From positions 1 through 15,995 of the forward strand of contig JAEXBW010000067.1 in assembly GCA_023393825.1 (NCBI GenBank): a stretch of DNA of 15,995 nucleotides. Reading direction: 5' to 3'. Below the pieces are notes generated by a model. That model was not told the DNA's origin and did no database searches. It saw only the letters and a program-made list of their open reading frames with translations. The DNA is from Elusimicrobiota bacterium. GTDB lineage: Bacteria > Elusimicrobiota > Elusimicrobia > Elusimicrobiales > Elusimicrobiaceae. Of this stretch, positions 7,220 through 14,429 are shown piece after piece. Position numbers and translations under genes: made by a program. Numbering within the stretch: position 1 is the stretch's first letter; each line of letters opens with the position of its first letter.

Positions 7220-7936
7220 TTATATTGAAGCTAATATCTGCTTTTCCAAACCTTTATTTACAAGGTACGGATTGGTTTTTACCAAGTCGGCAAGTTCCTT
7301 TGCTTTTGCGCGGCTTTCGGGATGCGCGCCATATTTAAGCAAAACCTTTATAATGTCTGGATTTTTATTAAATCTTACAGCGTAATCAAGCGGGGTCCAG
7401 CCGTCATTATTCTTGGCATTTAAGTCCGCCCCTGCGGTAATAAGTTCCAAAAATACTCCTACGGAGGTATTTGTAGGCGCCGCGCCTATAACTGCTGTTC
7501 TGCCATTATTATCTGCTGCGTTCGGGTCTACGCCTGCTTTAATCAAAGCTCTTATTTTTCTGTCATTATCAACGGCACCCGCAGAGGATATAAGAATGTT
7601 TGCGCCGGTCTTTTCGTCTTTTATTTTAGTATCTGCGCCCATACCTATAAGCAGTTCCGTAACTTGCGGGTCGGTGTTGTATATAAGGGCAAGCTCCAAG
7701 GGTGTTTGCCCGTTTTCGTTTTTGGCGTCAATATCGGCGCCGTCCCTAATATATTGCGAAACTTTATAAGCAGGCGAATAGGAAGCAGCATAAAAGAACT
7801 CTTTCATATTTATGTTCTTTTTGTTCTGCACATCAGTTGCCATCGGCTTCTTGTCTTCAGCGTTAATATCCGAATCTTTTTTGCCGCAAGCTGTTGTTAA
7901 AACTAAAATTGTTAAAAGGATATAAATTGTTTTCAT
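7220..7936 (-). CDS. Ankyrin-repeat lipoprotein
   Basis: A 238-residue exported protein. Residues 1-16 (MKTIYILLTILVLTTA) form a short signal peptide ending in a lipobox-like TTAC, so C17 would be lipidated. D is absent at +2 (GKK follows), which would be compatible with outer-membrane sorting. After a Lys/Asp-rich linker (18-42) come about five ankyrin repeats at roughly 43-80, 81-115, 116-150, 151-183 and 184-218. They are marked by RDGADIDAKNENGQTPL, GMGADTKIKD, KAGVDPNAADNNGRTAV, TAGADLNAKNNDGWTPL and KYGAH. Repeat spacing is about 35 rather than 33 because the helix turn carries extra residues (NTDP, DNDR, NKNP). Ankyrin repeats bind proteins; the partner is unknown. The ATG has an AGAGG site, and the gene ends the operon 38 nt after tgt. 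No independent promoter is obvious. Confidence 0.9.
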   Translation of the reverse strand: MKTIYILLTILVLTTACGKKDSDINAEDKKPMATDVQNKKNINMKEFFYAASYSPAYKVSQYIRDGADIDAKNENGQTPLELALIYNTDPQVTELLIGMGADTKIKDEKTGANILISSAGAVDNDRKIRALIKAGVDPNAADNNGRTAVIGAAPTNTSVGVFLELITAGADLNAKNNDGWTPLDYAVRFNKNPDIIKVLLKYGAHPESRAKAKELADLVKTNPYLVNKGLEKQILASI

Positions 7937-7974
7937 TTCAGCCTCTTTATAATAGTTCTATTGTACAAAAATAT

Positions 7975-9135
7975 TTATTTGTAGCTTTCTTCAACTTCCT
8001 GCTTTAACTCGGTAAAAGTGCCTTCTTTTATACTTTCTCTCACGCGTTCCATAAGCCTTGTTAAAAAGCGTATATTGTGTATGGAAAGCAGCCTGTGGCT
8101 GGTAAGTTCCCCTGTTCTAAACAGGTGGGAAAGATACGCGCGGGAGTAGTTTTTGCAAACAAAGCAATCGCATTTATCGTCAAGGGGTATATCCTGAGTG
8201 CGGTGCGCAAGATTTTTAATATTAATCTTTCCGCCGCTTGTCATAACCTGTCCGTTTCTGGCGACTCTTGTTGGCCAAACGCAGTCAAACATATCTACGC
8301 CGTTTTCCACACAGTCCAAAATTTCCTGCGGCGTGCCAAGCCCCATAAGGTAGCGGGGTTTATTTTCCGGCAGATGCGGCACGGCGGCGCGTACTGCAAG
8401 GGCCATTTCTTCGCGGGTTTCGCCGACGGAAAGCCCGCCTATGCAAAAACCGTGTACGGGCATTGTTGCCATGTGGGCGGCGGCGTCTGCGCGTAAATCT
8501 TCAAATATCGCGCCTTGTATTATACCGAAAAGTAAAGAGTGCGGCACGGTAAAAGAACCGTCTGCGTTCTGTTTAATTTCCTGCGGCACCATACTGTGAT
8601 ATTTATTTGCGGCGCGCTGCGCCCAGCGTTTTGTAATTTCCAAAGCTTTTCTTGCGTCGTGCTTGTTGGCAGTCGCGGGGATAAGAACGTCAAGGCAGGT
8701 CCATATATCGGAGCCTATCTTAGATTCCGATTCTATTACATTTTCAGGCGTAAAAAAGTGTTTGCTTCCGTCGTGGTGGGATTTAAACCACACGCCTTCT
8801 TCCGTAATTTTTCTTAAGTGAGAAAGGCTGTGTACCTGAAAGCCGCCCGAATCCGTAAGTATACTGCCGTTCCAGCGCATAAATTTATGCAGGCCGCCCA
8901 TCTTTTGCAAAAGGTCGGTACCGGGGCGCAAATAAAGGTGATAGGTATTAGATAAAATACATTCTGTTTTAACGTGATGCAAATCCTCTTCCGTCAAAGC
9001 TTTAACGCACGCTTGGGTTGCCACGGGCATAAAAACGGGCGTGTTAACAATGCCGTGTTTGGTATATAAAATACCTGTTCTGGCGGATGATTTTTTGTCT
9101 TTAGCTGTTATTTGAAAGGGGGATATTATGTTCAT
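7975..9135 (-). CDS. tgt: tRNA-guanine transglycosylase (queuosine pathway)
   Basis: It exchanges guanine-34 of tRNAs with GUN anticodons for preQ1. I place the start at the ATG at 9135, giving 386 residues. The open frame reaches back to 9243, but the extra 36 residues lie inside queA and precede the family's usual N-terminus. Motifs: TPVFMPVAT (32-40), LTDSGGFQV (93-101) with catalytic D95, FGIIQGA (203-209), GGLSVGE (233-239), RYLMGLGTP (261-269), and GVDMFDCVWPTR (279-290) with the nucleophilic aspartate region. The zinc site is C322, C324, C327 and H353. A histidine (H102) stands where Phe or Met is common after SGGFQV. The start overlaps the queA stop as ATGA. The nearest GGAG is about 16 nt upstream, so re-initiation after queA is likely. 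Confidence 0.97.
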   Translation of the reverse strand: MNIISPFQITAKDKKSSARTGILYTKHGIVNTPVFMPVATQACVKALTEEDLHHVKTECILSNTYHLYLRPGTDLLQKMGGLHKFMRWNGSILTDSGGFQVHSLSHLRKITEEGVWFKSHHDGSKHFFTPENVIESESKIGSDIWTCLDVLIPATANKHDARKALEITKRWAQRAANKYHSMVPQEIKQNADGSFTVPHSLLFGIIQGAIFEDLRADAAAHMATMPVHGFCIGGLSVGETREEMALAVRAAVPHLPENKPRYLMGLGTPQEILDCVENGVDMFDCVWPTRVARNGQVMTSGGKINIKNLAHRTQDIPLDDKCDCFVCKNYSRAYLSHLFRTGELTSHRLLSIHNIRFLTRLMERVRESIKEGTFTELKQEVEESYK

Positions 9136-10169
9136 AAAATTATCATTGAATCTCCAAAAGAATAAAAGCGGTATTTTTCTTCCACCGCCTGACTGTAAGC
9201 CTTGTAAATATAATCTTCTCCCGCCATGGCGCACACCATACAAAGCGGCGTGGAATCTGGGAAATGAAAATTGGTTATAAGCGCGTCAACGGTTTTAAAT
9301 TTGTAACCCTGATAAATAAATAAATCCGTCCATCTTTTACCTTCGCTTACGGTACCGTCGGGGTTGGCAAAACTTTCAAGCGTTCTTGTGCTTGTGGTTC
9401 CGACGGAAATTACTCTGCCGCCGTTCTTTTTGGTTTGGTTGATAATGTCGGCGGTTTCCTTTGATATTTGCGCCAACTCGCCCAACATTTTATGTTCCTG
9501 CGGCTCGCCGCGCAAAGGCCTGAAAGTTCCCCAGCCGACGTGCAATGTAACATAAACCACGTTTACGCCCATTTCTTTTATTTTGTTTAAAAGTTCTTCG
9601 GTAAAGTGAAAGCCCGCCGTCGGCGCGGCTATGGAGCCTTCGTACTTTGCGTATACAGTTTGATAGCGGTCTTTATCTGTTGATATTTCCTGCGGCAGGC
9701 CCGCGTGCTTGCGCGCCTTTTCTATATAATGCGGCAGCGGCATATGCCCGTATTTATGGGTATAGGGCAAAATATCGTCGGAGTTAAATTTTATTATAGC
9801 TTCCGCCTGCGCCGTGCTGCCAACTACCGTGCCACGCAAACCGTCTTCAAAAAAAAGTTCCGTACCTTTTTTATATTCGCGCAATAAAACAGCCCAGCAT
9901 GACGGGTCTTCCAACTGGCGTACTAAAAGCAGTTCCAACTTGCCGCCTGTTCTTTTGCGCGCAAATATTTTTGCTGGGAATACCTTAGAATTATTTATTA
10001 CCAAAGTATCGCCTTTCTTAAGGTATTGCGGCAAATCTCTAAACACTTTATGCTCAATGGTTTGCGTCGTGCGGTTTAAAACCATAAAGCGGCTTAAGTC
10101 GCGCGGCTCGGCGGGATTTTTTGCTATAAGGTCGTCAATTTTAAATTGTTTAAAACGTTCAAATGCCAT
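9132..10169 (-). CDS. queA: S-adenosylmethionine:tRNA ribosyltransferase-isomerase (queuosine pathway)
   Basis: It transfers and rearranges the ribosyl part of SAM onto preQ1-modified tRNA to make epoxyqueuosine, the step after Tgt. Its 345 residues match the family. Motifs: PRDLSRFMVLNR (22-33), KGDTLVINNSKVFPAKIFAR (52-71), MPLPHYI (143-149), RYQTVYAKYEGSIAAPTAGF (168-187) with HFTEELL, TLHVGWGTFRP (208-218), ISVGTTSTRTLE (254-265) and LITNFHFPDST (297-307). The usual HVGAGTF reads HVGWGTF. The ATG has AAGGAA at a good distance, which overlaps the stop of the SpoIID-like gene 9 nt away. The 3' end overlaps tgt by 4 nt. Pairing with tgt supports the assignment. Confidence 0.97.
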   Translation of the reverse strand: MAFERFKQFKIDDLIAKNPAEPRDLSRFMVLNRTTQTIEHKVFRDLPQYLKKGDTLVINNSKVFPAKIFARKRTGGKLELLLVRQLEDPSCWAVLLREYKKGTELFFEDGLRGTVVGSTAQAEAIIKFNSDDILPYTHKYGHMPLPHYIEKARKHAGLPQEISTDKDRYQTVYAKYEGSIAAPTAGFHFTEELLNKIKEMGVNVVYVTLHVGWGTFRPLRGEPQEHKMLGELAQISKETADIINQTKKNGGRVISVGTTSTRTLESFANPDGTVSEGKRWTDLFIYQGYKFKTVDALITNFHFPDSTPLCMVCAMAGEDYIYKAYSQAVEEKYRFYSFGDSMIIL

Positions 10170-10178
10170 ATAAATTCC

Positions 10179-11273
10179 TTAGATAGAAACAAGGTCGCTT
10201 GAGGGGTAAAAAGTTTCCAAAATTTCTTTATAATTTTTATCGTCCAAAGCCATTCCTTTCGCGCCGTCCTGACACATACCCGCGCCGTGGCCATAGCCTT
10301 TGCCTTCAAAAGAAAGGCCGTCAATATCAGTTATAAAACAGCTTTTAAATCTGGTTGAGCCAACGGAGATTCTAAAATCGTTGCAGCCCACATAAACCTT
10401 TTGCTTATCGGTTATTATGTGCAGAGTTTTTGCGCGGCCGCTTTTAAATTTTGCGCCAATCTTAATCTTTTTTAAATTACCTTTAATGCCGTTTGATTTT
10501 AAAAAACTATTAATAGTTTCTTTGCTTAAAGTTGTACTCCAACGCGCGCTTTTACTTTCTTTACAATAACCGCATTTCGCGCCCTGCAAAGGTTTTATGG
10601 GGTCTTTTGCGCCAGGCATAGCGTCGGTGTGTCCGCCGCAGTTGGCGTGATAATAGGTATAAAAAAGTTCGTCTTTATATTTTAAAACTTCGCCTTTTGT
10701 TCCTTCCACGGCTTCTTTTACGCTGTCGTAAGTTTTTACGCTGCCTTTATACATTTGGCTGCGTACGTCGCTGTAAAGATCAAAGTCTTTCATCTTTTTA
10801 TCTTCTAAAGTTTTAAGCGTGTATGTGCGCGCGGCAACGGCCTGCGCCTTAAGCGCTTCCACGGGCCAGGAATAACTCATCTCGTAAGGCAGAACGCCGC
10901 AAAGGTAAGATTCCAAATCTGTTTCTTCTATAATATTTACGCCTTTAGAGCCAGCCAGCAACAGTAATTTGCCGTTATATGTATTGCCTTTAAACGTAAA
11001 AAAATCGTCTTTTGATTTTAAAGTAATTTCTATACCTTCGGAAGATTTTACCGTCCCTGCGGAAATTTCCTTTCCCTGCCTTGATACTTTAAAAGTGCCG
11101 CCCTTTGTAAGTTTATATTTTTTGCCGCCGTTTAAATCTTTGACGGTAAACGGACCCGACGCTTTTACGGGAACATTATTTTGCGTTTCGCCTATCAGTA
11201 TTTTAATTGATTGCGCCTGCGCGGCGGAAAGAAGGCCCAAGAAAAGGGTTAAAACGGTAATAAATTTCTTCAT
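10179..11273 (-). CDS. SpoIID/LytB-domain protein, secreted peptidoglycan-acting enzyme
   Basis: Residues 1-20 (MKKFITVLTLFLGLLSAAQA) are a signal peptide with a likely AQA|QS cleavage, so it acts outside the inner membrane. An N-terminal domain (about 22-110) is followed by the SpoIID core: ETDLESYLCGVLPYEMS with E131, at the position of the catalytic glutamate known in SpoIID, then EALKAQAVAARTYTL (139-153), YYHANCGGHTDAM (207-219) and GYGHGAGMCQDGAKGMA (326-342). SpoIID-family proteins are lytic transglycosylases acting on denuded glycan, or amidase enhancers; which applies here is unknown. A CGYC pair at 234-237 could form a disulfide. The gene starts on the ruvB stop (TAATG, 1-nt overlap) and is followed by queA. 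No other sporulation gene is present, so a vegetative cell-wall role is likelier than sporulation. Confidence 0.92.
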   Translation of the reverse strand: MKKFITVLTLFLGLLSAAQAQSIKILIGETQNNVPVKASGPFTVKDLNGGKKYKLTKGGTFKVSRQGKEISAGTVKSSEGIEITLKSKDDFFTFKGNTYNGKLLLLAGSKGVNIIEETDLESYLCGVLPYEMSYSWPVEALKAQAVAARTYTLKTLEDKKMKDFDLYSDVRSQMYKGSVKTYDSVKEAVEGTKGEVLKYKDELFYTYYHANCGGHTDAMPGAKDPIKPLQGAKCGYCKESKSARWSTTLSKETINSFLKSNGIKGNLKKIKIGAKFKSGRAKTLHIITDKQKVYVGCNDFRISVGSTRFKSCFITDIDGLSFEGKGYGHGAGMCQDGAKGMALDDKNYKEILETFYPSSDLVSI

Positions 11274-12292
11274 TAAAAAAGTCCGTTAGGCATTTTGCAG
11301 CCCATGTGGGAATAAGCTTTAGGGGTTGCGGTTCTGCCGCGCGGCGTGCGCGTGATAAAACCAGCTTTAATAAGGTAAGGTTCTATAACATCGGTAAGAG
11401 TGTCTTCTTCCTGCGATACGGCTATTGCAAGGTTTTCTATACCCACAGGCCCGCCCGAAAATTTTTCTATCAGCGCGGTAAGAATTTTTTTATCAACGGT
11501 ATCCAAACCTTCGCTGTCTATATCCAAAGCGTCCATAGCCATAATTGCTATATCGGCGGAAATTACGCCGCTGCCTTTTACCTGCGCAAAATCTCTTGCG
11601 CGTCTTAAAAGCCTGTTGGCTATACGCGGCGTGCCGCGAGAGCGTTTGGCAATTTCGTCAAGGCCGTGCCTGTCCGCTTCTATATTAAGCAGGCGGGCGG
11701 AGCGTTCAAGAATGTCGGTAATTTCTTTAATTTCGTAAAAGCCGAGGTTAAAAACTATGCCAAAGCGGTCGCGCAGCGGGCCTGTAAGCAAGCCTGAGCG
11801 CGTTGTAGCGCCGACTAAAGTAAATTTAGGCACAGCCAATTTTAAAGTTGTTGAACCCGCACCCTTGCCTGTGTTTATAAAGAATGTAAAATCTTCCATA
11901 GCGGGGTAAAGGGCTTCTTCAACCGCGGGGTTAAGGCGGTGGATTTCGTCTATAAAAAGTATATCGCCGTCGTTAAGTTCGGTAGTAAGCATTGCGGCAA
12001 GGTCGCCGGGGCGGGAGAGAACGGGGCCTGATGTTATCTTAATATTAACGCCCATCTCGTGCGCCAAAATATTGGAAAGTGTTGTTTTACCCAAACCTGG
12101 GGGCGAGTAAAAAAGGCAGTGGTCCAAGGATTCCCCGCGGTTTTTTGCGGCGGAAATAAAAATTTTTAAATTTTCTTTAAGTTTATCCTGCCCGACGAAC
12201 TCTGCAAGAGAAGCGGGGCGCAGAGCATATTCTATGCCTGATTTTTCCTCTTCGGTTCTTTCTACCTGTAAATATTGATTGTTGGAGGTCAT
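11273..12292 (-). CDS. ruvB: Holliday junction branch-migration ATPase RuvB
   Basis: The hexameric AAA+ motor that drives branch migration with RuvA. It is 339 residues, normal for the family. Motifs: RPASLAEFVGQDKLKENL (25-42), Walker A SPPGLGKTT (63-71), Walker B ILFIDEIHRLNPAVEEALYP (111-130), sensor 1 LVGATTRSGLLTGPLRDRFG (159-178) with the arginine-finger region at R174, sensor 2 RGTPRIANRLLRR (219-231), and the C-terminal winged helix with GGPVGIENLA (280-289) and EPYLIKAGFITRTPRGR (304-320). The first glycine of the P-loop is serine here (SPPGLGKT rather than GPPGLGKT); the core GKT is intact. The ATG overlaps the ruvA TGA as ATGA. Confidence 0.98.
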   Translation of the reverse strand: MTSNNQYLQVERTEEEKSGIEYALRPASLAEFVGQDKLKENLKIFISAAKNRGESLDHCLFYSPPGLGKTTLSNILAHEMGVNIKITSGPVLSRPGDLAAMLTTELNDGDILFIDEIHRLNPAVEEALYPAMEDFTFFINTGKGAGSTTLKLAVPKFTLVGATTRSGLLTGPLRDRFGIVFNLGFYEIKEITDILERSARLLNIEADRHGLDEIAKRSRGTPRIANRLLRRARDFAQVKGSGVISADIAIMAMDALDIDSEGLDTVDKKILTALIEKFSGGPVGIENLAIAVSQEEDTLTDVIEPYLIKAGFITRTPRGRTATPKAYSHMGCKMPNGLF

Positions 12293-12894
12293 TTTTTAAG
12301 TATCCTTAAAGCTTCTCTAATGTTTTCTTCAACGCTTAAAGGCGCATTGCCCTGCTGATAAATCTTTTCTATCGCGCGTCTGGCTTCCGCGGGGGTATAG
12401 CCCAAGGCGGAAAGGGCGGCTGAAACCTCGCTCATAAAAGGTGTTTCCAAAGGTTTTATTTTTACTTCGCCCTGCACGGTTATAGCGTCCATCTTATCTT
12501 TAAGAGAGTCTATTAATTTTTGCGCGGTTTTTGCCGTAAAACCGAAGATGGTTGTTAAAATTTTAGGGTCTTTTGTTATTATGGCTTTGTGGAAGTCTGC
12601 CACGCTTCTTAAAGCTTTATTTAAAAATTCCAAAGCTTTTTTAGGCCCTGTATTTGGGATAGATTCTTTAAATAAAAGGAAAAGTTGTTTGTCTTCTTTG
12701 GTTAAAAAACCGTAAAGCGCGGTGCCGTCGTAGGGGGAAAGTGATTCCGTTATATAAACCTGCGTTTGCTGGCCCTTTTCAAGCGAAGTTATACTGGCGG
12801 CTGCCATATTAACTTCGTAGCCAACCCCGCCCGCAAGCAAAATAATGCTGTTTTCCTGTGTTTCTAACACTTCGCCTTTAAGATACGCTATCAT
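12289..12894 (-). CDS. ruvA: Holliday junction DNA-binding protein RuvA, divergent
   Basis: RuvA tetramers hold the four-way junction and recruit RuvB. The 201-residue length is typical. Domain I (1-64) is the OB fold, with MIAYLKGEV, GGVGYEVNM and ALYGF. Domain II (65-140) holds two helix-hairpin-helix motifs. Domain III (155-201) is the RuvB-binding bundle (SAALSALGYTPAEARRAI). Several signature residues differ from the E. coli form. The acidic pin pair (E55, D56) reads Y55, D56. The first hairpin GVGPK reads NTGPK (81-85), and the second GIGKKTA reads GFTAKTA (118-124). Position between ruvC and ruvB leaves little doubt about identity. A weak AAGG ribosome site lies about 11 nt upstream, inside an inverted repeat. 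Confidence 0.95.
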   Translation of the reverse strand: MIAYLKGEVLETQENSIILLAGGVGYEVNMAAASITSLEKGQQTQVYITESLSPYDGTALYGFLTKEDKQLFLLFKESIPNTGPKKALEFLNKALRSVADFHKAIITKDPKILTTIFGFTAKTAQKLIDSLKDKMDAITVQGEVKIKPLETPFMSEVSAALSALGYTPAEARRAIEKIYQQGNAPLSVEENIREALRILKK

Positions 12895-12905
12895 ATTACT
12901 ATTTT

Positions 12906-12920
12906 ACCTTATTTTAAGGT
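12906..12920 (-). promoter_or_regulatory. Inverted repeat covering the ruvA ribosome-binding site
   Basis: On the - strand, ACCTTA, loop AAA, TAAGGT forms a perfect 6-bp hairpin in the 46-nt gap between ruvC and ruvA. Its 3' arm contains the only AAGG before the ruvA ATG, so folding would hide the ribosome site. The stem is AU-rich and short, so any effect would be modest. Confidence 0.35.
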
Positions 12921-12940
12921 TTATTACTGCTTGCGCGGGG

Positions 12941-13507
12941 CTATTTTTTAAGTTTGGAAATCTGCTGAGCCTTGGCTTGTTTTATCTTTTCCAAGAATTG
13001 CTGCTGAAGGTTAATTTTGGCTTTTATCGGTGCGGTTTTAAGGTGGCATACGGCTATCGCGGCAGCGTCGGCAACGTCATCGGGATTAAGAGGATTTTTA
13101 AGCTTTAAGGTAAGCTGCACCATACGCTGCATTTGTTTTTTATCGGCGGCGCCGCTGCCGCATAAAGCGGCTTTTACCTGCTTTGGCTGATAGGAAGACA
13201 CGCTTAAACCCTGCTGGTGCAAAGCCAGCAAAATAACGCCGCGGGCTTGTACCGTGTGGGCGACGCGCACGGCACGTTTTAAAAAGAACATTTCTTCCAT
13301 TGCTGCGGAATTTGGTTTAAAATCTGCGGCTACTTTAGATATTTCCGTGTAAATTTGTTCCAGGCGCACGGGCAGGGGGCTTTCTTTATCCGTATGGATA
13401 AGCCCGCAAGCATGCAAAACAAAACCGGCCGCACCGTTGCCTTCCAGCACGGCCCAGCCGGTTCTGTCTAAACCGGGATCAATACCTAAAACAGTATTAT
13501 TCTTCAA
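12941..13507 (-). CDS. ruvC: Holliday junction endonuclease RuvC
   Basis: A dimeric nuclease that cuts Holliday junctions after RuvAB migration. The 188 residues carry the acidic active site: D10 in VLGIDPGLDRTGWAV, E71 in AAMEEMFFLKRA, and D144 and D147 in NPDDVADAAAIAVCH. QARGVILLA (87-95) and YQPKQVKAALCGSGAADKKQ (106-125) are family blocks. The only usable start is TTG at 13507: upstream the frame hits a stop after two codons, and the conserved core begins at residue 6. This puts 11 nt of overlap with the end of yebC and no clear ribosome site, so translation is probably coupled to yebC. The tail after 155 is Lys/Gln-rich. Confidence 0.96.
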   Translation of the reverse strand: MKNNTVLGIDPGLDRTGWAVLEGNGAAGFVLHACGLIHTDKESPLPVRLEQIYTEISKVAADFKPNSAAMEEMFFLKRAVRVAHTVQARGVILLALHQQGLSVSSYQPKQVKAALCGSGAADKKQMQRMVQLTLKLKNPLNPDDVADAAAIAVCHLKTAPIKAKINLQQQFLEKIKQAKAQQISKLKK

Positions 13508-14249
13508 TTTTAGCTAAAATATCGTCCGGAATACTGTGGTTGGTGTACACGTTTGCAGTATCATCGTGGTCGTCCAACGCATCAATCATTTTTACAATTT
13601 TGGTAGCGGTTTCAAGGTCGTTTACTTCAACCTCGTTGCCGGGTATCATTGTAATTTCGGCCGATTCCGTTTTAATGCCTTTAGCTTCTATGGCTGTTTT
13701 TACTGCGTCAAGGTTTTCCATTGCGGTAACAACTTCAAAACCTTCTTCCTGCGTTTTAATATCTTCCGCGCCTGCTTCAAGGGCAACATTCATAAGGGTT
13801 TCTTCCGTTGCGGAGTCCTTATTGATAAGGATAATGCCTTTTTTTGCAAACATATAGGATACGCAGCCTGTTGTGCCTATGCTGCCGCCTTTATCTGAAA
13901 ATATTTTTCTTATTTCGGCAAAAGTTCTGTTTTTATTGTCGGTCGTGCATTCCACGATGACGGCGACAGAGCCGGGGCCGTAGCCTTCGTAAGTGATTTC
14001 TTCGTACACGGTACCGGGGAGTTGGCCCGTACCTTTCATTATGGCGCGCTTTACGTTATCTGCCGGCATGTTGGCGGCTTTGCCGTCTTCAATAGCTTTT
14101 CTTAAGCGGGCGTTGCTTGCTAAATCGCCCCCGCCTATTTTAGCGGCTATCGTAATTTCGCGTATAAGTTTTGTAAATACTTTACCTTTCTTGGCATCTA
14201 CTAAAGCTTTTTTATGTTTAATACCTGCCCAGTGTGAGTGTCCACCCAT
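13497..14249 (-). CDS. yebC: YebC/PmpR (TACO1) family regulator
   Basis: A conserved cytoplasmic protein described as a transcriptional regulator and, more recently, as a translation factor acting on stalled ribosomes. Its exact role here is not readable from sequence. The 250-residue length is typical. Signatures: MGGHSHWAGIKHKKALVDAK (1-20) followed by KGKVFTKLIREI, then NARLRKAIEDGKAANMPADN (46-65), VKRAIMKG, YEEITYEGYGPGSVAVIVEC (81-100), TDNKNRTFAEIRKIFSDKGG (102-121), and acidic domain-3 segments with LDDHDDTANVYTN. The ATG has a strong AAGGAG with 9-nt spacing. It is first in the operon, and the yebC-ruvC-ruvA-ruvB order is widespread in bacteria. I could not assign its promoter with confidence in 14250-14340. 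Confidence 0.97.
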   Translation of the reverse strand: MGGHSHWAGIKHKKALVDAKKGKVFTKLIREITIAAKIGGGDLASNARLRKAIEDGKAANMPADNVKRAIMKGTGQLPGTVYEEITYEGYGPGSVAVIVECTTDNKNRTFAEIRKIFSDKGGSIGTTGCVSYMFAKKGIILINKDSATEETLMNVALEAGAEDIKTQEEGFEVVTAMENLDAVKTAIEAKGIKTESAEITMIPGNEVEVNDLETATKIVKMIDALDDHDDTANVYTNHSIPDDILAKIEE

Positions 14250-14336
14250 AATAAATGACTCCTTTTAAAAAACTACAAGTAATTCTATCAAATTGATTAA
14301 ATAAAATATATATTTCCCACAGTGTTTATGCGGAAT

Positions 14337-14353
14337 ATGCCCCGCACGGATTT
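14337..14353 (-). repeat. Partial copy of the tRNA-Arg 3' end
   Basis: ATGCCCCGCACGG-ATTT here matches 14538-14555, the end of the tRNA gene and one flanking base, with a single 1-base gap (17 of 18). The two copies are in the same orientation, 201 bp apart. This copy lies on the 3' side of the tRNA gene, the usual geometry of attachment-site duplications. No integrase is present in the spacer. Confidence 0.5.
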
Positions 14354-14391
14354 CCCTACGGTAATTTATCTTGCGATAAATTCCTACGGGA
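14353..14391 (-). other. Long hairpin with GCAA tetraloop and symmetric internal loop
   Basis: On the - strand, TCCC, GTA, GG, AATTTATC, loop GCAA, GATAAATT, bulged A, CC, GTA, GGGA. The 8-bp AATTTATC/GATAAATT core is perfect. GCAA is a GNRA loop, and the GTA/GTA internal loop could form tandem G-A pairs. No U-run follows, so it is not a simple terminator. Confidence 0.5.
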
Positions 14392-14429
14392 CGAACCGTT
14401 ACAAATGTCATAAGTTTACAAGTATTTTA

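Noticed and set aside
9136..9243. 36-residue N-terminal extension of Tgt
   Set aside because: It lies within queA in another frame and precedes the family's normal N-terminus. The ATGA junction at 9135 is the natural start.
14265..14302. TTGATA with a TTAAAA -10 as the yebC promoter
   Set aside because: The -10 would overlap the ribosome site, leaving the start of transcription downstream of it.
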